Source: Arthrobacter mobilis
Lineage (GTDB): Bacteria; Actinomycetota; Actinomycetes; Actinomycetales; Micrococcaceae
Direction of reading: 5' to 3'
Assembly (NCBI RefSeq): GCF_012395835.1
Contig: NZ_JAAZSQ010000018.1
Coordinates: 11,770 to 75,769 of the forward strand
DNA: 64,000 bases
The position numbers were made by a program, and so were the translations under genes. The notes beneath the pieces are model-generated. The model searched no databases and was not told the origin of the DNA. It was given only the letters and a program-made list of their open reading frames with translations. Every line of letters starts with the position of its first letter. Within the stretch, counting starts at the first letter, position 1. Of this stretch, positions 8,243 through 16,122 are shown piece by piece.

Positions 8243-8746
8243 TTGCCCCGATTTGGCATCCGGACCATTGGGGCGCTGCAGCGCCACCACGAAGCCGAAC
8301 AGGCCCGTACGGAAGCCGTCCACCAATCTGCCGCACTTCTGGCCGACTTCTCCGACCGCATGCGCCGCCTGCAAGTCGCCCCCATTCCGATCGGCTTCCA
8401 TTACGACCTCGGCCCCACGGGGCTGCTCGGGCACCGCCGAGCCACGTCCTTCCAGCAGAAGGAGACAGGATGGGTGTTGCCTCGGAAGCTTGACGGCATG
8501 TTCGTTACTACGGCCGGGCGGCTGTTCAAGGGGCCAACGCTATGCGTCATGCGGCCGGGTCAGAAAAAGACCGACAGCCATCCGTACGTCAGCTTCCACT
8601 TTCCGCCGCAGAACGGCTTCGCGTTCTGCTTCAACCACACTCAGTCGAGTTGGTCGGCTCCCGAAACTTGGACTGTCAAGGAAGTTCAAGACGCGGCTCG
8701 CTACGTCGCCGATCTGGCAGCCGCCCTGACCGGGCACGGCGCTTAG
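8243..8746 (+). CDS. hypothetical protein, 167 aa
   Basis: TTG start at 8243. N-terminal 45 residues are a likely amphipathic helix/coiled coil; the remainder is beta-rich with several aromatic residues (YVSFHFPP, FAFCFNH). Codon use is less GC3-biased than neighbouring genes, which may point to separate acquisition. Convergent with the metallophosphoesterase gene. Function unknown. Confidence 0.65.
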   Translation: MPRFGIRTIGALQRHHEAEQARTEAVHQSAALLADFSDRMRRLQVAPIPIGFHYDLGPTGLLGHRRATSFQQKETGWVLPRKLDGMFVTTAGRLFKGPTLCVMRPGQKKTDSHPYVSFHFPPQNGFAFCFNHTQSSWSAPETWTVKEVQDAARYVADLAAALTGHGA

Positions 8747-8806
8747 AGCGTCCGTCCGGTAAACTTCGGAGCAGTCCGCCTGCCCGGACCCGCAGCACTC
8801 CCCGGC

Positions 8807-9541
8807 TCAGGCTGCGAACTCCTCTACGGCCAGGGTCTTCAGATCCAGGGTGACGAGGTTGCCGTTGAAAAACTCCTTGTGCAGGACGTGGACCCGAGTT
8901 TCCATGCCCGGCATCATGCCGGTGCGCCGCTGGTGCCAGTGCCCGGAGAACACCAGGGCCGGCTTCGTGTTCCTCACCGCGTCGCGGACCAGCAGGCGGC
9001 TGGCGTAGGAGTCCCGTTCGAGGGCCTCAGGCAGGTCGAGTTCGGAGATGACGTCGATACCGGCGGGCACCTCGTGGGTGATCAACACGTCCAGCTCTCC
9101 GTTGCCAAGCCGCTCCACGTCCTCCGGCACGACTTCCTCGCCTTCCCACCAGGTGGAGCCCAGCTTTCGAAAACGCCGATCGATACTAAAGGCGCCGCCC
9201 AGGGCCCCAAACCGGACCCCGTCCAGCTCCCAGCGGTGCCCGCGGGGCGCGTACAGCAGCCGGTCGCTGATGACCCCGAAACCGCCGGCGTTCAGTGCCA
9301 GGGCGCGCAGCTTCGGGTGCACGTCGTGGTTGCCGTCGACAAAGATCATCGTGATCCCGTGCTCGTTCAGGCGGCGCTTGAGGATCTTGGTGAACCTGTC
9401 GCCGTTGACCGCCGGCCAGAGCACGGCAAGGTCACCGACATGGACCAGTGTGGAGATACCGGTCTTCGCGGCCGTGCGCAGGGCCTTCTCCATCCACACC
9501 GTGTTGCCGTGCCAGTCACCAGCGATCAGGATCTTCGTCAT
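8807..9541 (-). CDS. calcineurin-like metallophosphoesterase
   Basis: 244 aa, ATG at 9541. All core motifs of the family are present: GDWHGN at residues 8-13, GDL near 37, GNHD near 70, a conserved THE His near 145, and GHWHQRR near 203. These supply the dimetal centre of a phosphodiesterase or phosphatase; the substrate cannot be told from sequence. A CATAGT -10 ends 6 nt before the ATG and no ribosome-binding site is seen, so the message is probably leaderless. Cytoplasmic; no signal peptide. Confidence 0.85.
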   Translation of the reverse strand: MTKILIAGDWHGNTVWMEKALRTAAKTGISTLVHVGDLAVLWPAVNGDRFTKILKRRLNEHGITMIFVDGNHDVHPKLRALALNAGGFGVISDRLLYAPRGHRWELDGVRFGALGGAFSIDRRFRKLGSTWWEGEEVVPEDVERLGNGELDVLITHEVPAGIDVISELDLPEALERDSYASRLLVRDAVRNTKPALVFSGHWHQRRTGMMPGMETRVHVLHKEFFNGNLVTLDLKTLAVEEFAA

Positions 9542-9585
9542 GTCCTCACTATGCCCGGAGGGGCAGTTTCTGGTGCCGTGGTTTG

Positions 9586-9723
9586 ATGGTGGGCCTGCCC
9601 ACTCTGGAAGTGATCGAAGCGACTCGCACCGCGGGCGGCGGATGGACCAAAGCCCAACTGGCTCACTGGGGCGTGCCCTGGCCGCCGAGTAAGAAGCGCC
9701 GCCGCCGCGACCTGGTTGCATGA
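9586..9723 (+). CDS. small hypothetical protein, 45 aa, with GGGWTKAQLAHWGVPWPP motif
   Basis: ATG at 9586, divergent from the metallophosphoesterase gene. The GGGWT...LAxWGVPWPP stretch followed by a basic tail recalls short proteins that I remember from actinobacterial phages and plasmids (recollection, not a search). Too short to assign a function; Trp/Pro core and Lys/Arg tail suggest nucleic-acid or protein binding. Confidence 0.6.
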   Translation: MVGLPTLEVIEATRTAGGGWTKAQLAHWGVPWPPSKKRRRRDLVA

Positions 9724-9730
9724 CAGGCCG

Positions 9731-10705
9731 CTATTTACAAGAATTCGGGGAGGCGCCCGGAGGACTGACAGCGGCAAGGCTCGGACCCTGCCCGGGGTCC
9801 GCACCTTTTTCATGCCTAACCGGTCTGCTCTCCTGGAGCACATCCCTGAAGGCCTCCGGATCGGTCCGGGTGTAGCCGCGCATGGACGGGGGCGTGCTGC
9901 CGTAGCCGTGCCGTGCGGCCCGGGCCCGGGCGCTGCCGCGCCTGTACCCGCAGGCATAGTCAATGTCGGCCCAGATAACGTTGCGCCGCTTCACTTCGGC
10001 GATCAGCGCACTCAGCTCCTCGGAGGCCTGGCGGACGGTCAAGTGCTCCTCGATGAACTCCGCCCCCTTGCGCCGTGACTTCTGCCCCATTCTGGTGGCC
10101 CTGCCGGCGATTGCGGCCAGTTCACCCAACCGCTGCTTTTCCTCATTGGTCAGCTGCCCGCGCGGCAGGGCCTTCGGCGTGCGGCTACGCTTTACCGCGC
10201 GGTTGAATTCCTCGAACAACACCGGCGGCTCGATCCCGGAGGTGTCCAGGTCAGATTCGGCCAGCTGGCGCAGCCGCTCCCCCGTCACGTCCCCGATGAT
10301 GTCGGCCAGCGTTTGGAAGGGCCAACCGGAAGCGTGGGCGAAGCGCAGCAGGGCGGTCAGCTTCCGCTCGGTGGCAGCCATCCGGGACCTGATCTGGTCT
10401 TCGGCGCGGCGGAACGCGCTCACGACGGAGGCGGGAAAGGACTCGCCGGCCCGGTACCGCGGAACCTCAAGTTCCGGGGCATCGGTGACCTCGGCCAGGC
10501 GGCGGATGCGCTCGGTACTGATACCCAGGGCGCCGGCGATGCTGCGCCGGGACCAGCCAGCGGCGTGGGCCGAGTTGGTCACCGAGGCCAGCTTGCTCAC
10601 TGCCCGCGGGTCGAAGGGGTCCCTGGCCGCCCGGTATTCGGCGAAGGCCCGCCGGAGCATGGCCTTCTGCTTCTCCGGCATGAACGCCTGCTTCTTCTCC
10701 GACAC
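9731..10705 (-). CDS. triple helix-turn-helix protein, possible regulator of the element
   Basis: 324 aa, GTG at 10705 with GGGAGGG upstream. Three related segments each read A-x-x-x-GW-x-x-x-x-IA-x-x-L-G...R-x-R-x-LAE: near residues 48-72, 122-150 and 225-262 (the last degenerate). The first two have the spacing of helix-turn-helix DNA-binding units such as those in sigma-4-like domains. Basic linkers separate them and the last 40 residues are disordered. It is the best candidate regulator seen for the CACACAT promoters, but this is inference only; no sigma region 2 is seen. Its gene lies downstream of the outward promoter in the left inverted repeat. Confidence 0.7.
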   Translation of the reverse strand: MSEKKQAFMPEKQKAMLRRAFAEYRAARDPFDPRAVSKLASVTNSAHAAGWSRRSIAGALGISTERIRRLAEVTDAPELEVPRYRAGESFPASVVSAFRRAEDQIRSRMAATERKLTALLRFAHASGWPFQTLADIIGDVTGERLRQLAESDLDTSGIEPPVLFEEFNRAVKRSRTPKALPRGQLTNEEKQRLGELAAIAGRATRMGQKSRRKGAEFIEEHLTVRQASEELSALIAEVKRRNVIWADIDYACGYRRGSARARAARHGYGSTPPSMRGYTRTDPEAFRDVLQESRPVRHEKGADPGQGPSLAAVSPPGASPNSCK

Positions 10706-10726
10706 CAGTCCGCCCTCCCTGCCGAC

Positions 10727-10852
10727 TCAGCGGCAAGTTCGATAGTCGCAGTCCTGCATTGGCGCGGGACCTCGGACAAAGACACGTCCGTGGCGTCGCA
10801 GTCTGCTTCCCGTCGGCCTGCCCGGCTGGTGTCGACGAGGGGTTTTGCTCAT
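10727..10852 (-). CDS. doubtful basic 41-aa ORF
   Basis: ATG at 10852; Arg-rich with two Cys at the C-terminus. Lies between the left-arm promoter and the HTH gene in the same direction. No clear ribosome-binding site; may be chance. Confidence 0.25.
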   Translation of the reverse strand: MSKTPRRHQPGRPTGSRLRRHGRVFVRGPAPMQDCDYRTCR

Positions 10853-10911
10853 TTCGCCCACGTTTTCCACTTGGGCTGAGGAGCAGGGCCGGAGAAGGCC
10901 GGTTTTCCGGT

Positions 10912-10978
10912 CACATGCTACGCTTCGGCTCTGCCGCCAGGTTCGCAAGCTCACGCTTCGCCTTCTGCGTAGCATGTG
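10912..10978. repeat. 12-bp inverted repeat forming a long hairpin
   Basis: CACATGCTACGC at 10912-10923 is the exact reverse complement of 10967-10978, with 43 bp between. It sits just outside the left 373-bp arm. Confidence 0.7.
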
Positions 10979-10998
10979 TAGGCAAATCGGCAAAATCC

Positions 10999-11371
10999 GG
11001 TTCCCACCTTTTCCGCGACCCGGATGCACTCCGGGCCGGCCCCGGTGCACCGGGTTCGCAGACAAACCTCCGCGTGATTCCGGGGCTTTTCGGCCTTTGG
11101 TCCACCAAACCACCTGCCGCACCGGGGAACACGCCAGTATACGAGGGAGGGTAAGGAAACAAACCGGGCCCATGTTGTTCCCCCTGCATTAGGCGAAGGG
11201 GTGCAAAACAGGTGTGCGGGGTGGCCCGCATTGGGCCACCTCTATACATATCTCTCTCTAATCCTTATAGAGAGAGGGTTCTATAGGGGGCCCCTTGGTC
11301 CCGGAACCGGGCCACCCACGGGTGGGGACCGGGTGGCCGGCGGTGCACCCGCCCGTTTCGGGCGTTTTCGC
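10999..11371. repeat. left arm of a 373-bp inverted repeat
   Basis: Reverse complement of 16123-16495, same length in both arms, about 85% identical by eye. The inner 66 bp are identical, and so is the block around a TATACT box (11136-11141, minus strand), which points outward toward the HTH gene. Contains a GGTGGCCC/GGGCCACC hairpin and an AT-rich CTCTCTCTA/TAGAGAGAG palindrome. Short open frames in both strands are also kept in both arms, but DNA-level identity may explain this. Confidence 0.9.
11136..11141 (-). promoter_or_regulatory. TATACT -10 in left arm
   Basis: Located 230 bp from the inner edge of the arm, exactly matching the position in the right arm. Reads outward (toward lower coordinates). 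Confidence 0.5.
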
Positions 11372-11435
11372 GCCAAGTCGTTCCCGGCGCCGCACATCCA
11401 CCTCCCGGACGACGATTCGTTCGCCTGATTGGCGG

Positions 11436-11484
11436 GCAAGCAGAAGGGCACCCTGCCAGTACGGCGGGGCGCCCTTCTGCTTGC
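11436..11484. terminator. strong 14-bp stem hairpin
   Basis: GCAAGCAGAAGGGC (11436-11449) pairs perfectly with 11471-11484. It ends transcription coming from the minus-strand gene at 11551-11807 or acts in both directions; no T-tract. Confidence 0.6.
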
Positions 11485-11550
11485 AGGACGGTCAGTCTGC
11501 GGCCAGGCCGCCGCCCTCGGCCTCGAACGTGCCCAGGATCGGCCGGGCCA

Positions 11551-11807
11551 TCAGCCCAGGCCTTCGATGGTGTCGGGGACAACGAAGTCGGAGACCAGGG
11601 CCTCGGCCTGCTTCAGGCGGACCTGCTCGACCTGGGCGAGGATCTCCGGGAGGCGTTCCAGACAATCGGGGTCATGTTGGAAAGCAGCTTCTCCCTGGCG
11701 GCCAGATTCAGCGAGCTGAGCGTGCCGGCGCCCTCGATGGATGTCAGGACAGCGTCCGCGGCCTTATGCATGATAGCGGTCATGTCGAGGTCTTCGCGTG
11801 GGATCAT
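11551..11807 (-). pseudogene. small helical protein gene with a one-base frameshift
   Basis: ATG at 11807 lies 8 nt after a CCGCACACAT box (minus strand). The first frame is protein-like to codon 45 (ending KLLSN); then it degenerates into Ser/Arg. The -1 frame continues with HDPDCLERLPEILAQVEQ... and ends at a stop at 11551. One base appears lost near 11673 in AACATG. The intact protein would be about 85 aa and mostly helical. Function unknown. Confidence 0.7.
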
Positions 11808-11815
11808 GTTTTCCC

Positions 11816-11845
11816 ATGTGTGCGGAGGGTCCGGGCCCGCTCACC
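11816..11845 (-). promoter_or_regulatory. element-specific promoter: GGTGAG-N14-CCGCACACAT (minus)
   Basis: GGTGAG at 11845-11840, 14 bp, CCGCACACAT at 11825-11816, then 8 nt to the ATG at 11807. The only copy on the minus strand; it keeps both boxes and spacing exactly. Confidence 0.7.
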
Positions 11846-11976
11846 GCTTCCGGATGCATCGCAGGAGCAGGGGCAATGCCGTGTCCTTCCGGCGTGCCGG
11901 CGGAATTGCCATCGAAGACCCGCAGGCAGGCCCGGAACCGTAGCCGCACGGCGCGCCGGTGTGACACCCTTCCGCT

Positions 11977-12249
11977 ATGCCGTTCTATCTCGAGTACGTG
12001 GTCCACGGAGTCACTGAGATCCGCTCCGCCGTGCCGGGCGAGACGCTTGAGGAGGCCACAGCGGCGGCCACCGGCATGCTCCGGGAGGCAGGCTGCCAGG
12101 CTGGAGTGGTGCGCTGGTGTATTCAACCTGACGAAGAGCCCGGCACCGGGGAAATCGTGGCCGCCTATGAGGAGGGTACTGGCTGGTCCACCGGCGGGTC
12201 CGGACCGGACCAGGAGCCGAACCCCGCCGAATGGAACCACCCGGACTAG
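11977..12249 (+). CDS. hypothetical protein, 90 aa
   Basis: ATG at 11977; no ribosome-binding site, so possibly leaderless. N-terminal strand-helix (YLEYVVHG...EEATAAATGMLREAG) resembles small alpha/beta folds; acidic C-terminal tail with Gly/Pro. The following 227 bp to 12476 hold only short GC-rich palindromes. Confidence 0.65.
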   Translation: MPFYLEYVVHGVTEIRSAVPGETLEEATAAATGMLREAGCQAGVVRWCIQPDEEPGTGEIVAAYEEGTGWSTGGSGPDQEPNPAEWNHPD

Positions 12250-12476
12250 GCCCGGACAGCATAAGGGCGGGGACGGGCCGGAAAGAGTAAGGGCCCTCAA
12301 TGCCGGCCAGCCCGGCAGCCGACAAGCGGAAACGCTCTGAGCGCCTCTGAGAGGCCTTCAGGGGCCTGGAGGTGCTTCCCTGCCTTGGAGCGCCCCAAGG
12401 CCACAGAAGGGCCAATATCGGCCCGCTGTCGGGGGCTTCCACTAGGAGCGGACCGCGTCCGGAACAGAAAAAGGGC

Positions 12477-12656
12477 TCAGACGCCGTTTTCACGGAAAAA
12501 CGCCTCGGTTTCCTCGTCCGTGATCTCGGAGGTCAGGATCGCCCAGACCGAGCTGCCGGGGATCCCAAAGACGGTCTCGAGCTCGTCCAGGCGCCAGCCG
12601 TCGGTGCGCATCTTCTGCAGCTGCTGCCGGTCGGGCAGCTCCTTCTTCCCCGCCAT
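12477..12656 (-). CDS. small helix-turn-helix-like protein, 59 aa
   Basis: ATG at 12656 with GGAGG seven bases upstream. Residues 18-44 (DGWRLDELETVFGIPGSSVWAIL) read as a helix-turn-helix: helix, turn at FGIPG, recognition helix. Acidic C-terminus. It could be a small DNA-binding regulator or a remnant of a larger one. Lies between the nuclease gene and the left arm in the same direction. Confidence 0.65.
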   Translation of the reverse strand: MAGKKELPDRQQLQKMRTDGWRLDELETVFGIPGSSVWAILTSEITDEETEAFFRENGV

Positions 12657-12733
12657 TGCCTCCGGTCCCCCTCGCCGTGCCTTGTGCGCCGGAGCCTACC
12701 CTGCCGCAGTGACATCGCGGCCGGGAAGGCGAA

Positions 12734-12774
12734 AGGTCCTCCTGCGTGTTGGGGGGAACCGCAGGAGGACCTTC
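12734..12774. terminator. 14-bp stem hairpin between nuclease and HTH genes
   Basis: AAGGTCCTCCTGCG (12734-12747) pairs perfectly with 12761-12774; loop 13 nt. A likely transcription terminator or attenuator for the minus-strand gene at 12847-14402, which ends just upstream of it. Confidence 0.55.
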
Positions 12775-12846
12775 CAGGACCCTTTCGGGCCTTGCCCACC
12801 TTAGCAACAATCCGAAGGAGGCTTCACGTTCCTCCGCCGGGGCCTG

Positions 12847-14402
12847 TCACAGGGCCAGCAGCCAGTCGCGCAGCTGCAGGGTGCTCTCGCAGTCGTCGCG
12901 GTTGTAGGCCAGGATTGCGTCCATGATCCGGCCGGCCTCCGCATGGTCCCCGAGTTCCCAGGCGGCCATGAACGAGGAGTACGCGGTGATCGAGTCCACC
13001 GCGGTGGAGACCCCTTCGCGGGCCCCGGTGCGGTAGAGCGGTTCGAGCTTCTTGATGCTCAGGGACTTCTCCGAGATCCGGATGGCCTTCGACACCACCG
13101 GGCGCAGGTCGAAGAGCACCTGTCCGTTCAGCTCGGCCACCTGGTCACGGTAGATGCCGTGCCGCTCGGCCAGCTGGCTCAGGGCGTTCTTCTCGTAATG
13201 GGCGTAGTGGTAGATCCGCAGCCCCGGATGCACCGCCCGGCGCTCGGCGACCAGGCGCATGAAGGCAGCAAAGGCCCTGCCCCCCCGGCCCGGGTGTGGG
13301 CGGTCAGCGGGACGAATTCCGGATCCGCCTCCGGGTCCCCAAGCGGCCGGGCCAGCAGCCCGAACAGGTACTCCAGCCCCCAGGTGTCCCCGTCGGGGTC
13401 GCGCCAGTTCGGGTCGCCCTCGAAGTCGAAGAAGATGTCCCCCGGATCCGGGGCCGGCAGCTCCTCCAGCGCAGTCCGGTCGGCGACCCGGTAGCGGACC
13501 CCTCCGGCCTCACCGTCGCACTCCCCGATCCCGGCCTGCAGCCGGGCCTGGTCCTGCAGGCCGGCCAGCTTCCCATCCGGGGAATCCAGCTCGGCAGCGG
13601 CCAGGTCCTCGACGGTGGCGATGCCGGCGGCGCGCAGCAGGGTGCGGTACTTCTTCGCCGTGGGCATGCCGGCGACCAGCAGCAGGTCCCGGCTCCGGGC
13701 GATCTCGTCCTGGCAGTCGGGGCAGTCCGCCTTCCGGCAGGCCCCTCCCCCGTCCGCATCCCAGGCAGCCGGGGTCCCGGACTCCAGGTGGTCCCGGAGC
13801 GCGGGCACGACCCGGGCCCGGACAGCGTGCAGCTCGGCCAGGATCGCGGCGACGTCGAGCTCCTCGGCGGTGCCGTCGCGGAGGATGACCCGGGCGGCCG
13901 GGTGGACGTCGATGCCTGCGGCAGTGAGCTGGTCGGCGTAGGCTGCCAGCTGGATCCGGTGCTCGGGCTTGGCCTTGGACGCCAGCTTGGTGTCGTTGAC
14001 CGACCAGGCGCCGGTCTCCTCGCGGACGAGGAAGTCGGCCTTGCCGTGGAAGGCCCCGTCGAAGAACGACCCCTGGTAGACGACCTCGGCGTCCGAGGCC
14101 AGCGCGGCCAGGGTCTCGGCGTGGGCCCGCTCCAGCAGGGACCGGGAGAAGACACCCTCGGGGGCGGTCAGGCCGGCGACCTTCCGGGTGCGGGTGAACC
14201 CGTCGAGCACCCGGTATTCATGGGCCACCCCCCGGGTGCGCAGCAGCTCGGCCATTTCGTCCCCGCGGTCCGGCGGCGGGACCCGGCCGGTGAGCACATC
14301 CAGGCGGCGCTTCAGGGCGAACAGGCAGGTGGAGCCGGCGGCAAGGTCCGAGGCCGAGAGCACCAGGGCCGGCCGGGCATTGTCGGTGGGAAGCAGGAAC
14401 AC
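12847..14402 (-). pseudogene. TM0106-type RecB-like nuclease with DEDD exonuclease domain, one frameshift
   Basis: GTG at 14402 with AGGAGG upstream. N-terminal PD-(D/E)xK nuclease: GKADFL near residue 120, NDTK near 137, then QLAAYADQL, as in RecB/Cas4 folds. A Cys cluster (CRKADCPDC, near 215) and a helix-hairpin-helix follow. A DEDD-type exonuclease domain starts at DIFFDFEGDP (near 322). In a run of seven G (13285-13291 on plus as C) the frame shifts by -1; the second frame goes on with HYAHYEKNAL and YNRDDCESTLQL, the remaining exonuclease motifs. Family members are often fused to a helicase; none is present. Either broken or a homopolymer read error. Confidence 0.75.
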
Positions 14403-14435
14403 GGGAACCTCCTGGGCGTCGGGGAAGTGCGTTTC

Positions 14436-14457
14436 CCCGTGAACATGCGCAGACGGC
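14436..14457 (-). promoter_or_regulatory. possible variant promoter of the nuclease gene
   Basis: CTGCGCATGTTCAC on the minus strand resembles CTACGCATGTTCAC upstream of the DUF4190 gene at 20093. May be a second type of element promoter; weak. Confidence 0.3.
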
Positions 14458-14474
14458 CCTGGTGCTCTCGGCCC

Positions 14475-14480
14475 TAGGCT
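14475..14480 (+). promoter_or_regulatory. TAGGCT -10 of a leaderless gene
   Basis: TAGGCT ends 6 nt before the ATG at 14487 with no ribosome-binding site. Confidence 0.55.
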
Positions 14481-14486
14481 GGGTGC

Positions 14487-14813
14487 ATGGAATCTCCGAC
14501 CGGCCCCCAGCGGGCCATCCTCGGTCAGATCGTCGACCACGCCGGCAACCTGGCTTCCGTGCTGGAGGCCCAGTTCGCCTCCTGCCGGACCGAGCCGATG
14601 GAAGGCTGCGGTGAATGCTTCGACATCGAGGTCTCCGGTGATTTGCCCAGACTGCCCGAAGGGACCGAGTGTCCGCTGGCCTTTGGCGTCGGCGAAGGCA
14701 CGGGCGCCCTTTCGGTGCTGCTCTGGCACGAAGGCGGGCTGGTCGACGGCCTGGAGGTCAACTCGGTCGGGCACCCGCACGCGGCCCTGGCCGACCTGGT
14801 GATCGAGGACTAG
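14487..14813 (+). CDS. hypothetical protein, 108 aa
   Basis: ATG at 14487 fixed by the TAGGCT -10. A CRTEPMEGCGEC segment near residue 33-44 gives three Cys that could bind metal. Acidic, soluble, beta-rich second half. Divergent from the nuclease gene. Family unknown. Confidence 0.7.
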   Translation: MESPTGPQRAILGQIVDHAGNLASVLEAQFASCRTEPMEGCGECFDIEVSGDLPRLPEGTECPLAFGVGEGTGALSVLLWHEGGLVDGLEVNSVGHPHAALADLVIED

Positions 14814-14823
14814 CGAGGTCTTC

Positions 14824-15204
14824 CTAGGGAAGCCGTCGCCATATCCAGTCGGTGAAGCGCTGGAGCGTGCCTGGTTCTTCCGGGCGTTGGCTGGGGAAGT
14901 GCTCGAACATCACGGCTTCCGCCTCCCTGCCGGAGTACCAGGCAACGTCCAACTCATCGAGCTTCTGCTCCATCTCAGGCTTGTCCTCGGCGAAGAACGA
15001 GTAGTCACTGTCCTGCAGCTCCACCATGCACTCCGGGCCGGCAAACTCGAACAGATACCAGTCGGGCGTGCTCGAAAAGTAGGAGAAGTACAGGACGTAG
15101 CACCCGGCGTGTGAGCCAGCGCGGCAGAGCCCAACAGAGACCCGATCCTGTCCCGCAGGCCCAAAGGGCAACTCGGGCCGCGGCGATCCTGCAGAGGAAA
15201 TCAT
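14824..15204 (-). CDS. hypothetical protein, 126 aa, leaderless
   Basis: ATG at 15204 lies 6 nt after a perfect GATAAT -10 on the minus strand, so transcription and translation probably start together. The central region YVLYFSYFSSTPDWYLFEF is strongly aromatic and beta-like, followed by an acidic helix. Lower GC at synonymous sites than neighbours. No known domain. Longer upstream frame rejected because it reads through the promoter. Confidence 0.7.
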   Translation of the reverse strand: MISSAGSPRPELPFGPAGQDRVSVGLCRAGSHAGCYVLYFSYFSSTPDWYLFEFAGPECMVELQDSDYSFFAEDKPEMEQKLDELDVAWYSGREAEAVMFEHFPSQRPEEPGTLQRFTDWIWRRLP

Positions 15205-15326
15205 GGACCGATTATCAGGCCCGCAGCTTCCCCATGCCTGCAATAGTGCCTCCTGTCGCGGGCCACAGGGGAGCTGGGCACCGACCCAACGAAGGGCCAC
15301 CAGGACCGCAGCCCGCGGCAGCCGGC

Positions 15327-15357
15327 GGGGACGGGAGACGAGCGCTTCCGCACACAT
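15327..15357 (+). promoter_or_regulatory. element-specific promoter: GGGGAC-N15-CCGCACACAT
   Basis: GGGGAC at 15327-15332 and CCGCACACAT at 15348-15357; one of two copies with 15 bp between the boxes. Leader of about 22 nt with AGGAGG before TTG at 15387. Confidence 0.6.
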
Positions 15358-15386
15358 GGGTCCAAACACCTGACCAGGAGGACCCA

Positions 15387-16112
15387 TTGACCATCCGTTC
15401 CGAATACCTGCTCGCCGACGGCTCGCCCCGCTACGGCATCCGCACCCAGGACGCCGCCCCGACCCCGTCGGCGCCGAAGGCTGCACTGTCCGGTCGGGCC
15501 CCGGCCGAGGAGGCTGCGCGCCTGGACCTGCATCAGCTGGCCATGGCCGCCTCGCTGCGCTCCCTGCGCCCGACGGCCGACAACGAGGCTGAGCTGCTGG
15601 CCGCGCTGCGCACCGACAACCCGAAGGAGCACGCGGAGGCCCTGAAGGCAGCTGCCGAGCACCTGGACAGTCCTCGCCGGTGGCACCGGGCCGCTTCCGG
15701 GCCGTTCTGGGAGCGGCACGTCAAGGGCATGCTGAAGACCTCGAACGGCGCAGTCCGTTTCCTGCCGCCGGCCCTGGGCCTCGTGGCGTTCCTGCTGGGC
15801 CTGCCGGCGCTGATCCTCGTCATGGCGTTCTCCGGCACCGAACCGTCCGTCGGCCTCCCGGTGACGGTCATGTACCTGTTCTTCGGTTCCAGGGCCGTGA
15901 ACAGCCTGCTGAAGAAGCGCCGGTTCCCCGAGCGGTACCGGATCAGCCGCTACCTGGTAGAGGGCCTGCACCAGGACGTCACCGATGCGACCCTGGTCCA
16001 CATCCTGCGCCGGGACGGGAGGGAGATCGACCCCGCCGCCGAGCGGGCCGCCCTGCGTGGCTGGAACCGGCTCAAGGACACCGCCGAAAAGGTTGCCGAC
16101 ATCTACCACTGA
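15387..16112 (+). CDS. two-TM membrane protein, 241 aa
   Basis: TTG at 15387, chosen by AGGAGG five to six bases upstream; the longer open frame from 15111 crosses the promoter. Residues 1-125 are soluble and helical; two hydrophobic segments (about 126-148 and 153-170) form a hairpin; the last 70 residues are basic and cytosolic-like. No catalytic motif. It ends 10 bp before the right inverted-repeat arm, whose first hairpin (CGCCCGAAACGGGCG) could terminate it. Confidence 0.7.
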   Translation: MTIRSEYLLADGSPRYGIRTQDAAPTPSAPKAALSGRAPAEEAARLDLHQLAMAASLRSLRPTADNEAELLAALRTDNPKEHAEALKAAAEHLDSPRRWHRAASGPFWERHVKGMLKTSNGAVRFLPPALGLVAFLLGLPALILVMAFSGTEPSVGLPVTVMYLFFGSRAVNSLLKKRRFPERYRISRYLVEGLHQDVTDATLVHILRRDGREIDPAAERAALRGWNRLKDTAEKVADIYH

Positions 16113-16122
16113 GCCAAACCGT

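Larger units (their letters stand above)
10706..10998. other. intergenic region between HTH gene and left inverted repeat
   Basis: Holds one doubtful 41-codon ORF and one long hairpin (listed separately). Nothing else could be supported on either strand. Confidence 0.5.

Noticed and set aside
12943-14477. Long plus-strand frames opposite the nuclease gene
   Set aside because: Shadow frames; all catalytic motifs lie on the minus strand, and no promoter or ribosome-binding site fits the plus frames.
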